From assembly GCF_001293685.1 (NCBI RefSeq), contig NZ_BCAG01000005.1, positions 372,001 to 436,000 on the forward strand: a DNA stretch of 64,000 nucleotides, read 5' to 3'. This stretch comes from Desulfatitalea tepidiphila. GTDB taxonomy: Bacteria; Desulfobacterota; Desulfobacteria; Desulfobacterales; Desulfosarcinaceae. Of this stretch, positions 16,753 through 26,446 are shown piece by piece. Within the stretch, counting starts at the first letter, position 1; every line of letters begins with the position of its first letter. Below the pieces are notes generated by a model. The model saw only the letters and a list, made by a program, of their open reading frames with translations, was not told where the DNA came from and did no database searches. The translations under genes and the position numbers were made by a program.

Positions 16753-18117
16753 ATGAACACACCGCACCACGGACAGCACCAGGACCCGCATGAAAAACGG
16801 ACGATATGGGGATGGGCGATTTACGACTGGGCCAATTCTGCTTTTGCCACGACGGTGATGGGGGTCTTTTTCCCCGGTTTTTTCAAGCAAGTGTGGAGCC
16901 AGGGGGTCGATGTCAATCTCAGCACCGCACGCCTGGGGTTGGGCAGTGCGGCGGCCAGCCTGCTGGTGGCGCTCATGGCCCCTATCTTGGGCGCCATTGC
17001 CGACCGCAGCGGCCGACGCAAGCGTTTTATGGTCGGATTCACCTACTTGGGCGTGGCATTGACCGCTGGTTTGGCCCTTATTCCCCAAGGGCAATGGACC
17101 CTGGCGTTGGCGTGCTACGCCCTGGCCTATATCGGTTTTGCCGGGGCCATCGTCTTCTACGATGCCTTGCTCCCCCAAATCGCACCGGCCCAACGCCTCG
17201 ACCAGGTCTCCAGCCTGGGGTACGCACTGGGCTATCTGGGCGGCGGCCTGCTGCTGGTGTTGAACGTGATCATGGCCACGAAACCGGAGCTTTTCGGCAT
17301 CGCCGATCCGGCCCTCGCCGTGCGCCTCTCGTTCGCCAGCGTGGCCATCTGGTGGGGCCTGTTCGCTCTGGTCACCTTTGCCTGGCTACCGGCTGACCCG
17401 ACCGGGCTTCGCCCGCCACTGGCCCAACAGATCACCTCTGGCTGGCGGCAATTGGTCGTCACCTTCAAAAAGATCCGCCAATTGAAAACCGCATTTCTTT
17501 TCCTGCTGGCCTACTGGTGCTACATCGACGGCGTGGACACGATCATCAAAATGGCGGTGGACTTCGGCATGTCCCTCGGATTTGAATTCAAAGACTTGAT
17601 CGGCGCGTTCCTCGTGACCCAATTCATCGCATTTCCATCGGCCTTGCTCTTCGGACAGCTCGGACGTTACTGGGGCGTGCGCCGCTCGATCTATCTGGCC
17701 CTGGGCGTCTATGTGCTGGTGACCATCTGGGGCGCCAACATGACCCGGGTCTCTGAATTCTATGTCTTGGCCGCGGCCATCGGTCTGGTGCAGGGCGGTA
17801 TCCAGGCCCTCAGCCGATCCTATTATGCCCGTTTCATTCCCCAACGCCAGAGCGCCGAATTCTTTGGCTTTTATAACATGCTGGGCAAGTTTGCGGCCAT
17901 TATGGGTCCGGCGCTCATGGGATTCACCGGTCTGGCGGTCAAACGTTTCCTGCTGCCGGCCAATGCCACCGTAGAGCAGATGGCCCGCACGAGCCTGCTG
18001 GCCACCCGCACCAGTATCATCGCCGTGCTGGTGCTGTTTCTGCTGGGCGCGGTCCTGCTCTATTTCGTGGACGAGGAAAAAGGGAAATTAGACGCCGCCC
18101 GTTTCGACATCCCCTGA
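16753..18117 (+). CDS. MFS transporter, UMF1/Atg22-like family
   Basis: 454 residues with about 12 hydrophobic segments. The N-terminal signature WGWAIYDWANSAFATTVMGVFFPGFF is characteristic of the UMF1 family of major facilitator permeases. The first intracellular loop has ADRSGRRKRFM (MFS motif A), and RSYYARFIPQRQSAEFFGFY is also typical. Substrates of bacterial UMF1 proteins are mostly unknown. It stands alone between fragment C and an unknown long gene. GGAGAAACTGA lies 8-10 bases from the ATG. Confidence 0.88.
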   Translation: MNTPHHGQHQDPHEKRTIWGWAIYDWANSAFATTVMGVFFPGFFKQVWSQGVDVNLSTARLGLGSAAASLLVALMAPILGAIADRSGRRKRFMVGFTYLGVALTAGLALIPQGQWTLALACYALAYIGFAGAIVFYDALLPQIAPAQRLDQVSSLGYALGYLGGGLLLVLNVIMATKPELFGIADPALAVRLSFASVAIWWGLFALVTFAWLPADPTGLRPPLAQQITSGWRQLVVTFKKIRQLKTAFLFLLAYWCYIDGVDTIIKMAVDFGMSLGFEFKDLIGAFLVTQFIAFPSALLFGQLGRYWGVRRSIYLALGVYVLVTIWGANMTRVSEFYVLAAAIGLVQGGIQALSRSYYARFIPQRQSAEFFGFYNMLGKFAAIMGPALMGFTGLAVKRFLLPANATVEQMARTSLLATRTSIIAVLVLFLLGAVLLYFVDEEKGKLDAARFDIP

Positions 18118-18302
18118 TCCAGTCACTCCAACCCGCCCTTTTTGCCGAAACATATTAATCCTTTTCGCATTTGGGCCGATATTACACGATGATCCCTATA
18201 TCCGATCCTCGCGTGCAGGGATCGGTCGGTGCAAACACAAAAAATCGTTAGGGCGGGCGCCCGCATCGGGCCCCGCGCGGTGTGGCAATACAAGAGGGTG
18301 GC

Positions 18303-20567
18303 ATGATGGAAGAAGAGAGAGACATCGAGCTGGACCCGGAGGCCCAGCAACTGTTTGAACAATTCGGCGGACTGCAGGCGCATCAAAAATTCGGCTCCCC
18401 GACGGGCATGGAGGATCTGGCGCACAGTCTGCTGGCCGAACAAAAACGACACGATGCCGTTCGCATCCTGATGATCCAGGCGACCTACCTGCTCAGCCGG
18501 TACCTGGTCAATGAGGATTTTTCCGCCGACCACAACCAAGAGGGCAAGGTGTTCGAACAGCTATCGGCGGTCCTGGGCAAAATGGGCCGACTGCCCGGGC
18601 ACCTGGGATGCATGCTGATTCGCTATCGAGGCGCCCCGCCCCAGAGTGATATTCCGGACAAATTCGACTATGAAGTGGTCTTCGGCCATCATGTGGTCGA
18701 CAGCGCCATCGCCCCGAACGTGGCCCGCCGCAACAGCCCCAAGTGGTCCAAATTGCCCGACCAACTGCTCGAAGCATCCACTTTGTTGGCCGACTACGGG
18801 GTCAACAATATCTTCATCCGCCTCTCCGATCGCCTTGCCGACGATCTGCCCGACTACCGGCTGTGCCTGAAGATTCTCTCCGGATTCCGTCAGTCGCGGC
18901 AGACCGGCCAACCCATCGGCGTCGATGACCATGGGCAACGCCTGATGGTCCCCATCATCAACGACGAAAACCTCTATCCAGACCCCAATCTGACCCTGAT
19001 GGCCGGCCTGAACCGCCTCGGCGCCAAATCCATGGAGCGCCTGGTGGACAAGGTGGATCAATGGATGCGGCAACAGGTCGCCTCCGCTAAAGTCAGGCGC
19101 TACACCGGCGTCTACAACGCGGCCCTGGAACTGCCCAAAGTGCGGGCCCAGGTCAAATCGCCGCCCATCGAGCTGAACAATATCAAATGGCTGCTCGGCG
19201 AATCCGAAAGCCAGATCGTTTCACCGGAAAAACTCCGTATCGCCCAGTTGGCCCTGGAACTGGCCGGTGCGTCGCCGCAAAAAGTGGCCAAGATGATCAA
19301 AAGCGTCTATGCCGACGATTTTGCCAAGATCAACACCTTCCTGCTGGGAGAGCGTCTCCACCTGTCGTCGGATCTGCTCCATGCCGCCGGGCAGGGAAAC
19401 AAGGAGCCCCAACTGACCCAGGAGCTTCTCGGAAACCTGCAAGTTCGCCTCGATCAGGTCAAAGACCATGTCATTGACGACATCCATGTGGTCGAGGACA
19501 CAGGGACCGAGCGTTCGGCCGGCAAGACACCGCCCCGGGAGGCGGTGGACAGCCGGATCTATCGCATGGTCTCCTTTTACAAAGGGCGTTCGGCCACGCG
19601 CAAAAAAATGGTCGGCATGGTGCACCACCCGATCCAGTTCACGGACCAGGATTACCAGATTCTGGCCAAGGATTTCCGCATCGCCCGGGAGGAAGCCGAG
19701 GCGCTGGTGGTAAAATTGAAGGGGTGCTTCAGCTTGGAGGGGCGCTTCAAGAAAAGCGCTTTTGCCGAGGCGGTGCCGCTGTTCCGCCAATACGAACAGA
19801 AAATCTTTCAATTCCTGTGGCACCATATGAAAGACGTGGTCGTACCCCAGGATCGAAGTGCCTTTCTCAACGCATTGCAGGGTCTGACGACCCAAATGAA
19901 TCAACCCAAACGCGCCTTGAAGATTCTCCTGGAAGACCTGAGCAGCGATTCGGCCACGGTCCAGTACTCGGACAACAAGGCGATCATGCTGGCCAACCTC
20001 ATCGTGCACAGCGACAAGTCACTGACCGACTATGACATCACCCCCGAGGATATTGTGCTGAGCCGCCATAAGATCGACACCCTGATGGCCGAGTACGCCG
20101 CCTGGCGGATCGAGAAGGACCATGAAGCGTTTTCCACCAAAATTCAAACGATCCACAAAAAATTGATGGAAGCGCTTCAGCTCGGCGAAACCAGCGGCCA
20201 GCGCATACCGGCCGCCATGCTGCTCAATCTGGAAAGAGAACTTTATATCTTTCTCTCATTGGTGGGTGGCGACACCAGCAAGGCGATCCTGCGCTCGGCC
20301 GCCTTCGAGTACGGCGACCCCCGGTCCGAAATTTTCGGGCACAAAGAGAGTCCCAATTGCATGGGCCCCCTGATGCAAAACCTGCGGGTCGCGTTGCGAG
20401 GTGTGGGCAGCCTGGGCACCATGGAGGATGTACCGCTGATAGAATCGATCAAGACCCAGGAAGAGACCTTCGGACGGCTGAAAAACGACCGCCAGCACCG
20501 CGCCCAGGTGCGTCACATCACCGAGTGGGTGGATGAAGCGGTCAAACTTATCAAATTCCGCAGCTAG
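18303..20567 (+). CDS. 754-residue cytoplasmic protein of unknown function
   Basis: Start chosen at the double ATG (MMEEERDIELDPEA) behind AGAGGGTGGC; an upstream GTG at 18282 is less likely. The chain is soluble, acidic at the N-terminus and mostly helical, with no membrane segment, cysteine cluster or nucleotide-binding motif that I can see. The part around 350-420 is basic and glutamine-rich. The region after 430 has SFYKGRSATRKKMVGMVHHP. I do not recognise a family. It ends 55 bases before the convergent ASKHA gene. Confidence 0.7.
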   Translation: MMEEERDIELDPEAQQLFEQFGGLQAHQKFGSPTGMEDLAHSLLAEQKRHDAVRILMIQATYLLSRYLVNEDFSADHNQEGKVFEQLSAVLGKMGRLPGHLGCMLIRYRGAPPQSDIPDKFDYEVVFGHHVVDSAIAPNVARRNSPKWSKLPDQLLEASTLLADYGVNNIFIRLSDRLADDLPDYRLCLKILSGFRQSRQTGQPIGVDDHGQRLMVPIINDENLYPDPNLTLMAGLNRLGAKSMERLVDKVDQWMRQQVASAKVRRYTGVYNAALELPKVRAQVKSPPIELNNIKWLLGESESQIVSPEKLRIAQLALELAGASPQKVAKMIKSVYADDFAKINTFLLGERLHLSSDLLHAAGQGNKEPQLTQELLGNLQVRLDQVKDHVIDDIHVVEDTGTERSAGKTPPREAVDSRIYRMVSFYKGRSATRKKMVGMVHHPIQFTDQDYQILAKDFRIAREEAEALVVKLKGCFSLEGRFKKSAFAEAVPLFRQYEQKIFQFLWHHMKDVVVPQDRSAFLNALQGLTTQMNQPKRALKILLEDLSSDSATVQYSDNKAIMLANLIVHSDKSLTDYDITPEDIVLSRHKIDTLMAEYAAWRIEKDHEAFSTKIQTIHKKLMEALQLGETSGQRIPAAMLLNLERELYIFLSLVGGDTSKAILRSAAFEYGDPRSEIFGHKESPNCMGPLMQNLRVALRGVGSLGTMEDVPLIESIKTQEETFGRLKNDRQHRAQVRHITEWVDEAVKLIKFRS

Positions 20568-20622
20568 GGCTCACTACAAATACCCAATTGGCCGATTTGT
20601 GGACAGCCCACAGGCAAGTGGT

Positions 20623-22596
20623 TTACTTTCCCTCCCCTGCGCGTATCCGGGCGATCATTTCACGCTGCTCCTGCAGGCGTTTGGTCAGTTTCGGGAACCG
20701 GTTCAAATCCGTGTGGGGCAGAAACAGCGCCGCGTAGTAATGGTCCATGTAAGAGTGGGTCTCTGAAAGTTCGAAGCTGGTCATCATGTTGGTCACGCTG
20801 ACCACCTCCTGACGCACACTGTTGGTCAACGCGCTCATGCGCGCACCGAGCAGCGAACTGTTGCCCACATAGACTACCTTCTCGGGTTCGACCTCGGGCA
20901 GCAGGCCGATCACCATGGCCCGCCCAAGGTCCACATAGCTGCCGAATCCGCCGGCCAGAATGATCTGCTCCACGTTGTCGAAATCCATGCCGACTTCGCT
21001 CAACAGCGTCATGCAGCCACTGAAGATGGCGCCCTTGGCGCGAATCAGGTTTTCGATATCGATCTCGTTGATCACGATGTCGCGATCGATCTGGGTGCTC
21101 TCCTGGTAGGCCAGCACATATTCATAGACATTGTTGTTTTCGCGGATACGATCGGTTTTCAGATCACGATCGAACTTACCCTGATTGTCGATCACGCCGT
21201 TTTCGAACAGGGTGGCCACGATGGTGATCAGGCCCGATCCGCAGATGCCCTTGGGCCGGACGTTGCCGATGGTGGCGATCATGGGTTCTAGGGTCTCGGG
21301 GTTGATGGAAAAGTCCTCGATGGCGCCCTTGGCGGCCCGCATGCCGAATTCGATGCCGCCCCCTTCGAAGGCCGGGCCGGCGCTGCAAGCCGCACAGGCC
21401 ATCCAATCCTTGTTACCGATGACCACTTCGGCATTGGTGCCGATATCCATGAACAGGGTCAACTTTTCGGTGCGGTACATGCCGCAACCCATCACGCCGG
21501 CCACGATGTCGCCGCCCACGTAACTCGACACCTGGGGGTAGACCAGGGCGGTCACATGGGAATCCAGATCAATGTCCAGATCGGTGGCGCGGATGGGCGG
21601 ATAGATGGTGGCGGTGGGCACGTATGGCGATCGCCGAATATAACGCGGCTCCACGGCCAGGAGCAACTGGGTCATGGTGGTGTTGCCGGCCAACGTGATC
21701 AAGGAGATGTTCTCGCGCGTCACCTTGGACTGCTTGACGATCTTAGCGATCACCTTGTTGACGGTGTCGATGACCACACGGTGAAGGGTCTGCAAGCCAT
21801 CCGGCCCTTTCTCGGCAAACATGATGCGCGTGATCACATCCTCGCCATAGCTGATCTGGCCGTTGAATTCACCATGCTCGGCAAGCACCTCGCCGGTGTT
21901 CAGATCGACCAGTTGCCCGTAGATCGTCGTCGTGCCGATGTCCATGGCCACGGCATAATGTTGTCCGGTGGTGTCGCCGGCCTGTACATTGATGATCTGG
22001 GTCTTTCCCGATTCACGCACCGGCCGGGCCAGGGTCACGGTCACCTTGAAATCCTGCTCACGAAAAGCCGACGGTATCTTGCGGATCACCGGCAGCTCGA
22101 CTTCGAGGCCATGCTCGTCATGGTGGATCCGCAGATGGTTGACCAGGCGGGTGACGTCGGGCAGGTGATCCTGTGCGTCCGGCGGAGTCAGTTCCAGGTA
22201 GCGTTTTTCTACGGCTGGCACGAAAAGGCCCTGCTCCTTGATCTCGGTGAATCCGATCTGTCGGACCGTTGCGGTCTGACGGGGCGACTTGCGCAACAAG
22301 GCCGATATGTCGACGGCCGACTCCACCGGTATCCGTACCCGGACATCACCGGTGACACGGGTCTTGCACGCCAGCCGATAACCGCGCGCACGATCTTCCG
22401 GGGTGATTTTTTCCGTAGGCTCGCTCTCGGTCGGCCCTTCTTCGATGATCACCCGACATTTCCCGCATATGCCTTCACCGCCGCACGAGGCATTGATATG
22501 GACACCAGCAGCCATGGCGGCCCGCAGCAAAATTTCTCCCTGTGGGACTTCGATGGTGATGTCGTTGGGCAAGAATGTGACGCGAACGTTACTCAT
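20623..22596 (-). CDS. 2Fe-2S ferredoxin plus ASKHA domain protein (DUF4445, corrinoid-activase-like)
   Basis: 657 residues from the ATG behind AAGGAGCTTGTC. Residues 1-90 form a plant-type 2Fe-2S ferredoxin (CGGEGICGKCRV plus a later Cys in RLACKTR). A linker follows, then an actin/sugar-kinase-like ATPase domain from about residue 200 (AVAMDIGTTTIYGQL, LAGNTTMTQLLL, FMDIGTNAEVVIGN, KGICGSGLI, LAGGFGSYVD). Proteins of this build reductively activate the cobalt of corrinoid methyltransferases (RACE/RamA-like activities). No methyltransferase or corrinoid protein gene is adjacent. Confidence 0.88.
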   Translation of the reverse strand: MSNVRVTFLPNDITIEVPQGEILLRAAMAAGVHINASCGGEGICGKCRVIIEEGPTESEPTEKITPEDRARGYRLACKTRVTGDVRVRIPVESAVDISALLRKSPRQTATVRQIGFTEIKEQGLFVPAVEKRYLELTPPDAQDHLPDVTRLVNHLRIHHDEHGLEVELPVIRKIPSAFREQDFKVTVTLARPVRESGKTQIINVQAGDTTGQHYAVAMDIGTTTIYGQLVDLNTGEVLAEHGEFNGQISYGEDVITRIMFAEKGPDGLQTLHRVVIDTVNKVIAKIVKQSKVTRENISLITLAGNTTMTQLLLAVEPRYIRRSPYVPTATIYPPIRATDLDIDLDSHVTALVYPQVSSYVGGDIVAGVMGCGMYRTEKLTLFMDIGTNAEVVIGNKDWMACAACSAGPAFEGGGIEFGMRAAKGAIEDFSINPETLEPMIATIGNVRPKGICGSGLITIVATLFENGVIDNQGKFDRDLKTDRIRENNNVYEYVLAYQESTQIDRDIVINEIDIENLIRAKGAIFSGCMTLLSEVGMDFDNVEQIILAGGFGSYVDLGRAMVIGLLPEVEPEKVVYVGNSSLLGARMSALTNSVRQEVVSVTNMMTSFELSETHSYMDHYYAALFLPHTDLNRFPKLTKRLQEQREMIARIRAGEGK

Positions 22597-22770
22597 GACA
22601 AGCTCCTTATGATTCATCACGGTGCAGACCGCCCGAAGAGGTATTCTTTTTTAACGTCTCTTCACCATAGCGAATAATTCCTGGAGTTAAAACTACATTT
22701 TTATGGACAACGGTGCCATAGAGCTTAGATTAGTAGCCGTGTTCCAAGGGGAAACAGAGGATATAGAAAA

Positions 22771-23598
22771 ATGAAGTGGACTCCAGAGGCCGAAGCGGCC
22801 ATTCAGAAAGTGCCCTTCTTCGTAAGAAAACGCGTTCGCGCGCGTGTGGCGGAAGAGGCGCGCCAAACCGGCAAATCCATTGTCACTCTGGCCGAAGTGA
22901 AGGCCAGCCAGAAGCGTTTTCTGTCCGGCATGGCCGCCGAAGTCAAAGGCTACCAGTTCGACGTCTGCTTCGGACCGTCGGGGTGCCCGCACCAGATCGG
23001 GACGTCCGAGGCCCTGGCCGAGCGGATCGAGCAGGTGCTGAAATCGGCCGATCTGCTCGCCTTTTTGAAATCCAAAGGCATCGCGAATCTCAAGTTCCAC
23101 CATGAACTGCGCGTGACCATGGCTCACTGTCCCAACGCCTGTTCCCAACCCCAGATCAAGGATATCGGCATCATCGCGGCCGCCCTGCCCGCCATCGGAG
23201 ACGAGGCGTGCAGCGGATGCGAGGCATGCGTCACCACATGCCGCGAGGCGGCCATTCGTCTGGGGCCGGACGGCGCCCAACCCGTCCTGTCGGACGACCG
23301 CTGTGTGGCCTGCGGCCAATGCATCGCGGTCTGCCCCACCGGTACCCTGATCAAGGCCTCCAGTGGGTTCCGTGTACAACTGGGCGGCAAACTGGGCCGC
23401 CATCCCCAGTTGGCCATGGAGCTGCCCGGCATCTACCCCGAAACGGCCGTCATCGATGTCGTCGCCGACTGCATCGACATTTACAAAGCCAAGTCCCGGC
23501 ATGGCGAACGCTTCGGCGAATTGATCACGACCCAGGACATAGAGCAACTGGCCCGACGTTATGCGGAGGTCAATCTGGCACCGGGAAAAAGATTCTGA
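22771..23598 (+). CDS. siroheme-type iron-sulfur protein with PCP-reductase domain and ferredoxin
   Basis: 275 residues in three parts. Residues 2-45 (WTPEAEAAIQKVPFFVRKRV) match the small C-terminal domain known from light-independent protochlorophyllide reductase. The middle has CFGPSGCPHQIG and MAHCPNACSQPQIKDIG, the cysteine pattern of the sulfite/nitrite reductase siroheme-iron-sulfur site. The end has two 4Fe-4S motifs, CSGCEACVTTCREA and CVACGQCIAVCPTGT. It resembles small assimilatory-type sulfite reductase or dissimilatory accessory proteins of anaerobes. The electron partner and substrate are unknown. GAGGATATAGAAAA precedes the ATG. Confidence 0.8.
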   Translation: MKWTPEAEAAIQKVPFFVRKRVRARVAEEARQTGKSIVTLAEVKASQKRFLSGMAAEVKGYQFDVCFGPSGCPHQIGTSEALAERIEQVLKSADLLAFLKSKGIANLKFHHELRVTMAHCPNACSQPQIKDIGIIAAALPAIGDEACSGCEACVTTCREAAIRLGPDGAQPVLSDDRCVACGQCIAVCPTGTLIKASSGFRVQLGGKLGRHPQLAMELPGIYPETAVIDVVADCIDIYKAKSRHGERFGELITTQDIEQLARRYAEVNLAPGKRF

Positions 23599-23617
23599 CG
23601 GTGAGCCGTGGATGCCG

Positions 23618-24469
23618 TCACCGGGACGGGCGCACCGGCTTGCGCCAGCGGGTATTGAAGCCCCTCTCTGCCAATACCCGTATACCTTCATCCAGATGCA
23701 ATCCAACGGTGGCCACCCCATGGGAATCGTCGCCCGGCACCACCGGAATCCGCAGGTAAAATGCCTGGTTGAGGATCGGCTGGCTGAGGTAGGGTTCAAA
23801 CGCACCTTTTTTCAAGGCCGCGACATTGTAATCGAGAATCAGCCCTAAGTCGCGGATCAATTCCAGGTTGCACTTGATGCGCTTCAACACTTCCGGATAC
23901 ATCAGGTTGCGCCGATACATCGGATCGAAAAGACGAATCAGATCAAAGTGCCCTACCACCTGGGGTTTCAACCGCTCGATGAGCTCGTGCTGCCGATCGA
24001 AGTAGGCGCAGTAAAGCGCTTCCATGCCGCCGAGTGCCTCGACGGCCCGCCTGTATTCGGCTTCGCTGTAATCGAAGGGGATGCCCTCCACGTGGTGAAC
24101 GCTGCCGACGATGTAATCCGGCGCATACACTACGATCAGTTGCTCAGCCAGTGTGATCGCGCCGGGAGTGGCCTCGGTCTCAAAACCGACCAGAACTTCG
24201 ATGCGATCGGCATAGAGCCGCTGCAGGCGTCGGGCCTCGTCCATATATCGGCCAAAACGCTCGGTCATGGCCGCCGCCGTCAACCCGGCCTGCCGCTCCT
24301 CGGGATAAAGATAGGCATCCGCGCTAGGCGGCATGTGCTCGGTCAACCCCACCCACGCGAACCCCTGGTCGGCATAGGCCTGGACCACCTCCTCCAGTCG
24401 GTCTTCGGCGTGGCTGCAGAACTCGCCGCTATGCCCCCCATGTATGGATACCCGTTCAATCGTTGCCAT
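23618..24469 (-). CDS. histidinol-phosphatase, PHP family
   Basis: 283 residues. PHP metal-binding motifs are visible: a start with VSIHGGHSGEFCSHAEDRLEE, then WVGLTEHMPP, the glutamate in VGFETE, the YIVGSVHHVEG segment and VVGHFDLIR, ending with PVVPGDDSHGVATVG. This arrangement fits HisJ-type histidinol-phosphate phosphatases (penultimate step of histidine synthesis). The first motif reads HGGHSG where HxH is usual. Other PHP phosphoesterases cannot be excluded. It is convergent with the iron-sulfur gene. Confidence 0.78.
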   Translation of the reverse strand: MATIERVSIHGGHSGEFCSHAEDRLEEVVQAYADQGFAWVGLTEHMPPSADAYLYPEERQAGLTAAAMTERFGRYMDEARRLQRLYADRIEVLVGFETEATPGAITLAEQLIVVYAPDYIVGSVHHVEGIPFDYSEAEYRRAVEALGGMEALYCAYFDRQHELIERLKPQVVGHFDLIRLFDPMYRRNLMYPEVLKRIKCNLELIRDLGLILDYNVAALKKGAFEPYLSQPILNQAFYLRIPVVPGDDSHGVATVGLHLDEGIRVLAERGFNTRWRKPVRPSR

Positions 24470-24652
24470 GATGTTCGCCCTTTCAGCGCTGGCATGTTAC
24501 CGCGCCATGATGGATCCCATGGCCGCATCGCCCGCAGTGGTTCGCAAATGCGGCATCCGTGCTCGATTTTCATCAGCAGGCACCATAGAGCCGAGCGGGT
24601 TGCTTGTCAATTTCATCCGCTCTCTGTCGGGGATTCGGATAGACGACACGAC

Positions 24653-24963
24653 AGCAGTTCTAAGTGAATGTGATTCACCCTGAAGGACATGCTTCCCAAA
24701 AGTCTTTTAAAACAATTCGCATGGCAACGGAGATGGCAGGCCCGGGTGGGGCAGGTGGCCAGGGCCACGCGAGCCACACGGGGTAGTGCCGCTCGAATGC
24801 AAACGACGGACAAGCGGCCCGGACTGTTTGACCCAGGCGCAGGCCGGGGGAGTTTCTGGGCCGCCCGCCGTGCATGTTACCGGCACTTGACCGCTTGGCG
24901 TGTGGCATCGGCCACCTGCCCACCCGGGCCGAGTTTAATGAATAGCATTCAGTTAGAGTCCCT
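24653..24963. repeat. palindromic MITE-like element, copy D (311 bp)
   Basis: A full-length copy in the same orientation as A, in the divergent gap before the ferredoxin gene. It is bounded by GACGACACGAC / GACGACGCGAC, an 11-bp target duplication matching at 10 of 11 positions. The loop differs from the other copies: GACCCAGGCGCAGGCCGGGGG replaces GAGCGCAGCGAG, which explains the extra length. A long plus-strand reading frame runs through it, but the real downstream gene starts at 25094. Confidence 0.87.
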
Positions 24964-25093
24964 GACGACGCGACAGGATGCTTGCCACCCCTGCCTCGCC
25001 CTGTTATACTTTGTTCACGAAATCAACTCTCCATGGTCCACCCGAAAGGCAAGCAACAGGATTTCACTCCGCAGACACCGACGCGAGGATGCC

Positions 25094-26446
25094 ATGGCAT
25101 TGGAGGCTTCCTTTTCAGGCTACCAGAACTTGGTGGAACGACTGAACCGGTTCCCCCAGGGCGCTCCGCCTTCCGAGCAGCTTTTCCGTATCCTAAAACT
25201 GCTCTTCAGCGAAGAAGAGGCTCGGTTGGTCGCCCTGTTGCCCATCCGGGTCTTCACGGCCGAGCAGGCCGCGCGCGCCTGGGGTCTGGATGATGCCACC
25301 ACCCGGAAAAAGCTCGACGACCTGTGCGATCGGGCCCTGCTCGTGGATTTCGAGGAGGCGGGGCGAACCACCTACTGCCTGCCGCCGCCCATGGCCGGCT
25401 TCTTTGAATTCTCGATGATGCGGGTACGCGGCGATATCGACCAGAAGGCTCTTGCCGAATTGCTCTATCGCTACATCAACGTCGAGGAGGATTTTGCCAA
25501 GGCCCTGTTTGCCCGGGGGCAAACGCAATTGGGTCGCGTATTTGTCGATGAGGGTCAACTGCCCGATGCCTTCACTCTCGAAGTGCTCGATTACGAACGC
25601 TTGTCCCGCGTGATCGACACGGCATCGCACATCGGCGTCAGTTTGTGCTACTGCCGGCATAAAATGGCCTACCTCGGCCATGCGTGCGACGCCCCGCGGG
25701 AAATTTGCCTCACTTTCAATCTGGTCGCCGCATCCCTTATCCGGCACGGCAACGCGCGACCGGTGGACGTGATCGAGGCGAAGGATATGGTGCAGCGCGC
25801 CCAGGCCCACCACCTCGTTCAGTTCGGCGAAAACGTCCGCGAAAAAGTCTGCTTCGTCTGCAACTGCTGCAAATGCTGCTGTGAAGGCATGATCGCGGCA
25901 CGCCGCTTCGCCACGTTTCATCCGGTCCAAACAACCAACTATTTGCCCGCCATCGATGCCGGGCAATGCACCGGCTGCGGCCAATGCACGCAATGGTGTC
26001 CGGTGGAGGCCATCGTCCTGACCCCGGACGAGGCCGACAATCGCAAACGGCCCAAAGCGGTGCTCAACAGCGACATCTGTCTCGGATGCGGTGTCTGTGC
26101 CCGGGCCTGCCCGTCCGACGCCATCACGATGATGGCCCGGTTCCGGCGTGTGGTGACGCCGGTCAACACCGCCCACCGGGTGCTGCTCATGGCCATCGAA
26201 CGCAACACCCTGCCCCATGTACTGATCAGCAACCAGGTGATGCGAAGCTATCGCTCCCTGGCCGCATTTCTGGGCGCCATCTTCAGTCTGCCACCGACCA
26301 AGCGCCTCCTGGCCGGCCGACAACTCCAGTCCCGCTACCTGGCCGCCATGATCGAAAAACTCCATTGGCAACCGTCCATAACGACACCAAAGGAGTCAAC
26401 CCAAGACCCAAAGGAAGGACAACCGAAATGCTCGACTTTCGCCTGA
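25094..26446 (+). CDS. 4Fe-4S ferredoxin with winged-helix-like and cysteine-rich regions
   Basis: 450 residues from the ATG behind GCGAGGATGCC; the open frame extends upstream into repeat D, but no better start exists there. Residues about 25-90 look like a winged-helix or MarR-type fold. The middle has dense cysteines (SLCYCRHKMAYLGHACDA; CFVCNCCKCCCEGM). Two 4Fe-4S motifs follow (CTGCGQCTQWCPVEA and CLGCGVCARACPSDA). A positively charged helix closes the protein. It likely hands electrons to or from the acyl-CoA dehydrogenase, whose ATG overlaps its last 19 bases. Family proteins are uncharacterised. Confidence 0.78.
   Translation: MALEASFSGYQNLVERLNRFPQGAPPSEQLFRILKLLFSEEEARLVALLPIRVFTAEQAARAWGLDDATTRKKLDDLCDRALLVDFEEAGRTTYCLPPPMAGFFEFSMMRVRGDIDQKALAELLYRYINVEEDFAKALFARGQTQLGRVFVDEGQLPDAFTLEVLDYERLSRVIDTASHIGVSLCYCRHKMAYLGHACDAPREICLTFNLVAASLIRHGNARPVDVIEAKDMVQRAQAHHLVQFGENVREKVCFVCNCCKCCCEGMIAARRFATFHPVQTTNYLPAIDAGQCTGCGQCTQWCPVEAIVLTPDEADNRKRPKAVLNSDICLGCGVCARACPSDAITMMARFRRVVTPVNTAHRVLLMAIERNTLPHVLISNQVMRSYRSLAAFLGAIFSLPPTKRLLAGRQLQSRYLAAMIEKLHWQPSITTPKESTQDPKEGQPKCSTFA

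Noticed and set aside
24689-25093. Plus-strand frame reading from element D into the ferredoxin gene
   Set aside because: The extension crosses non-coding repeat; the ATG at 25094 with GCGAGGA is a better start.
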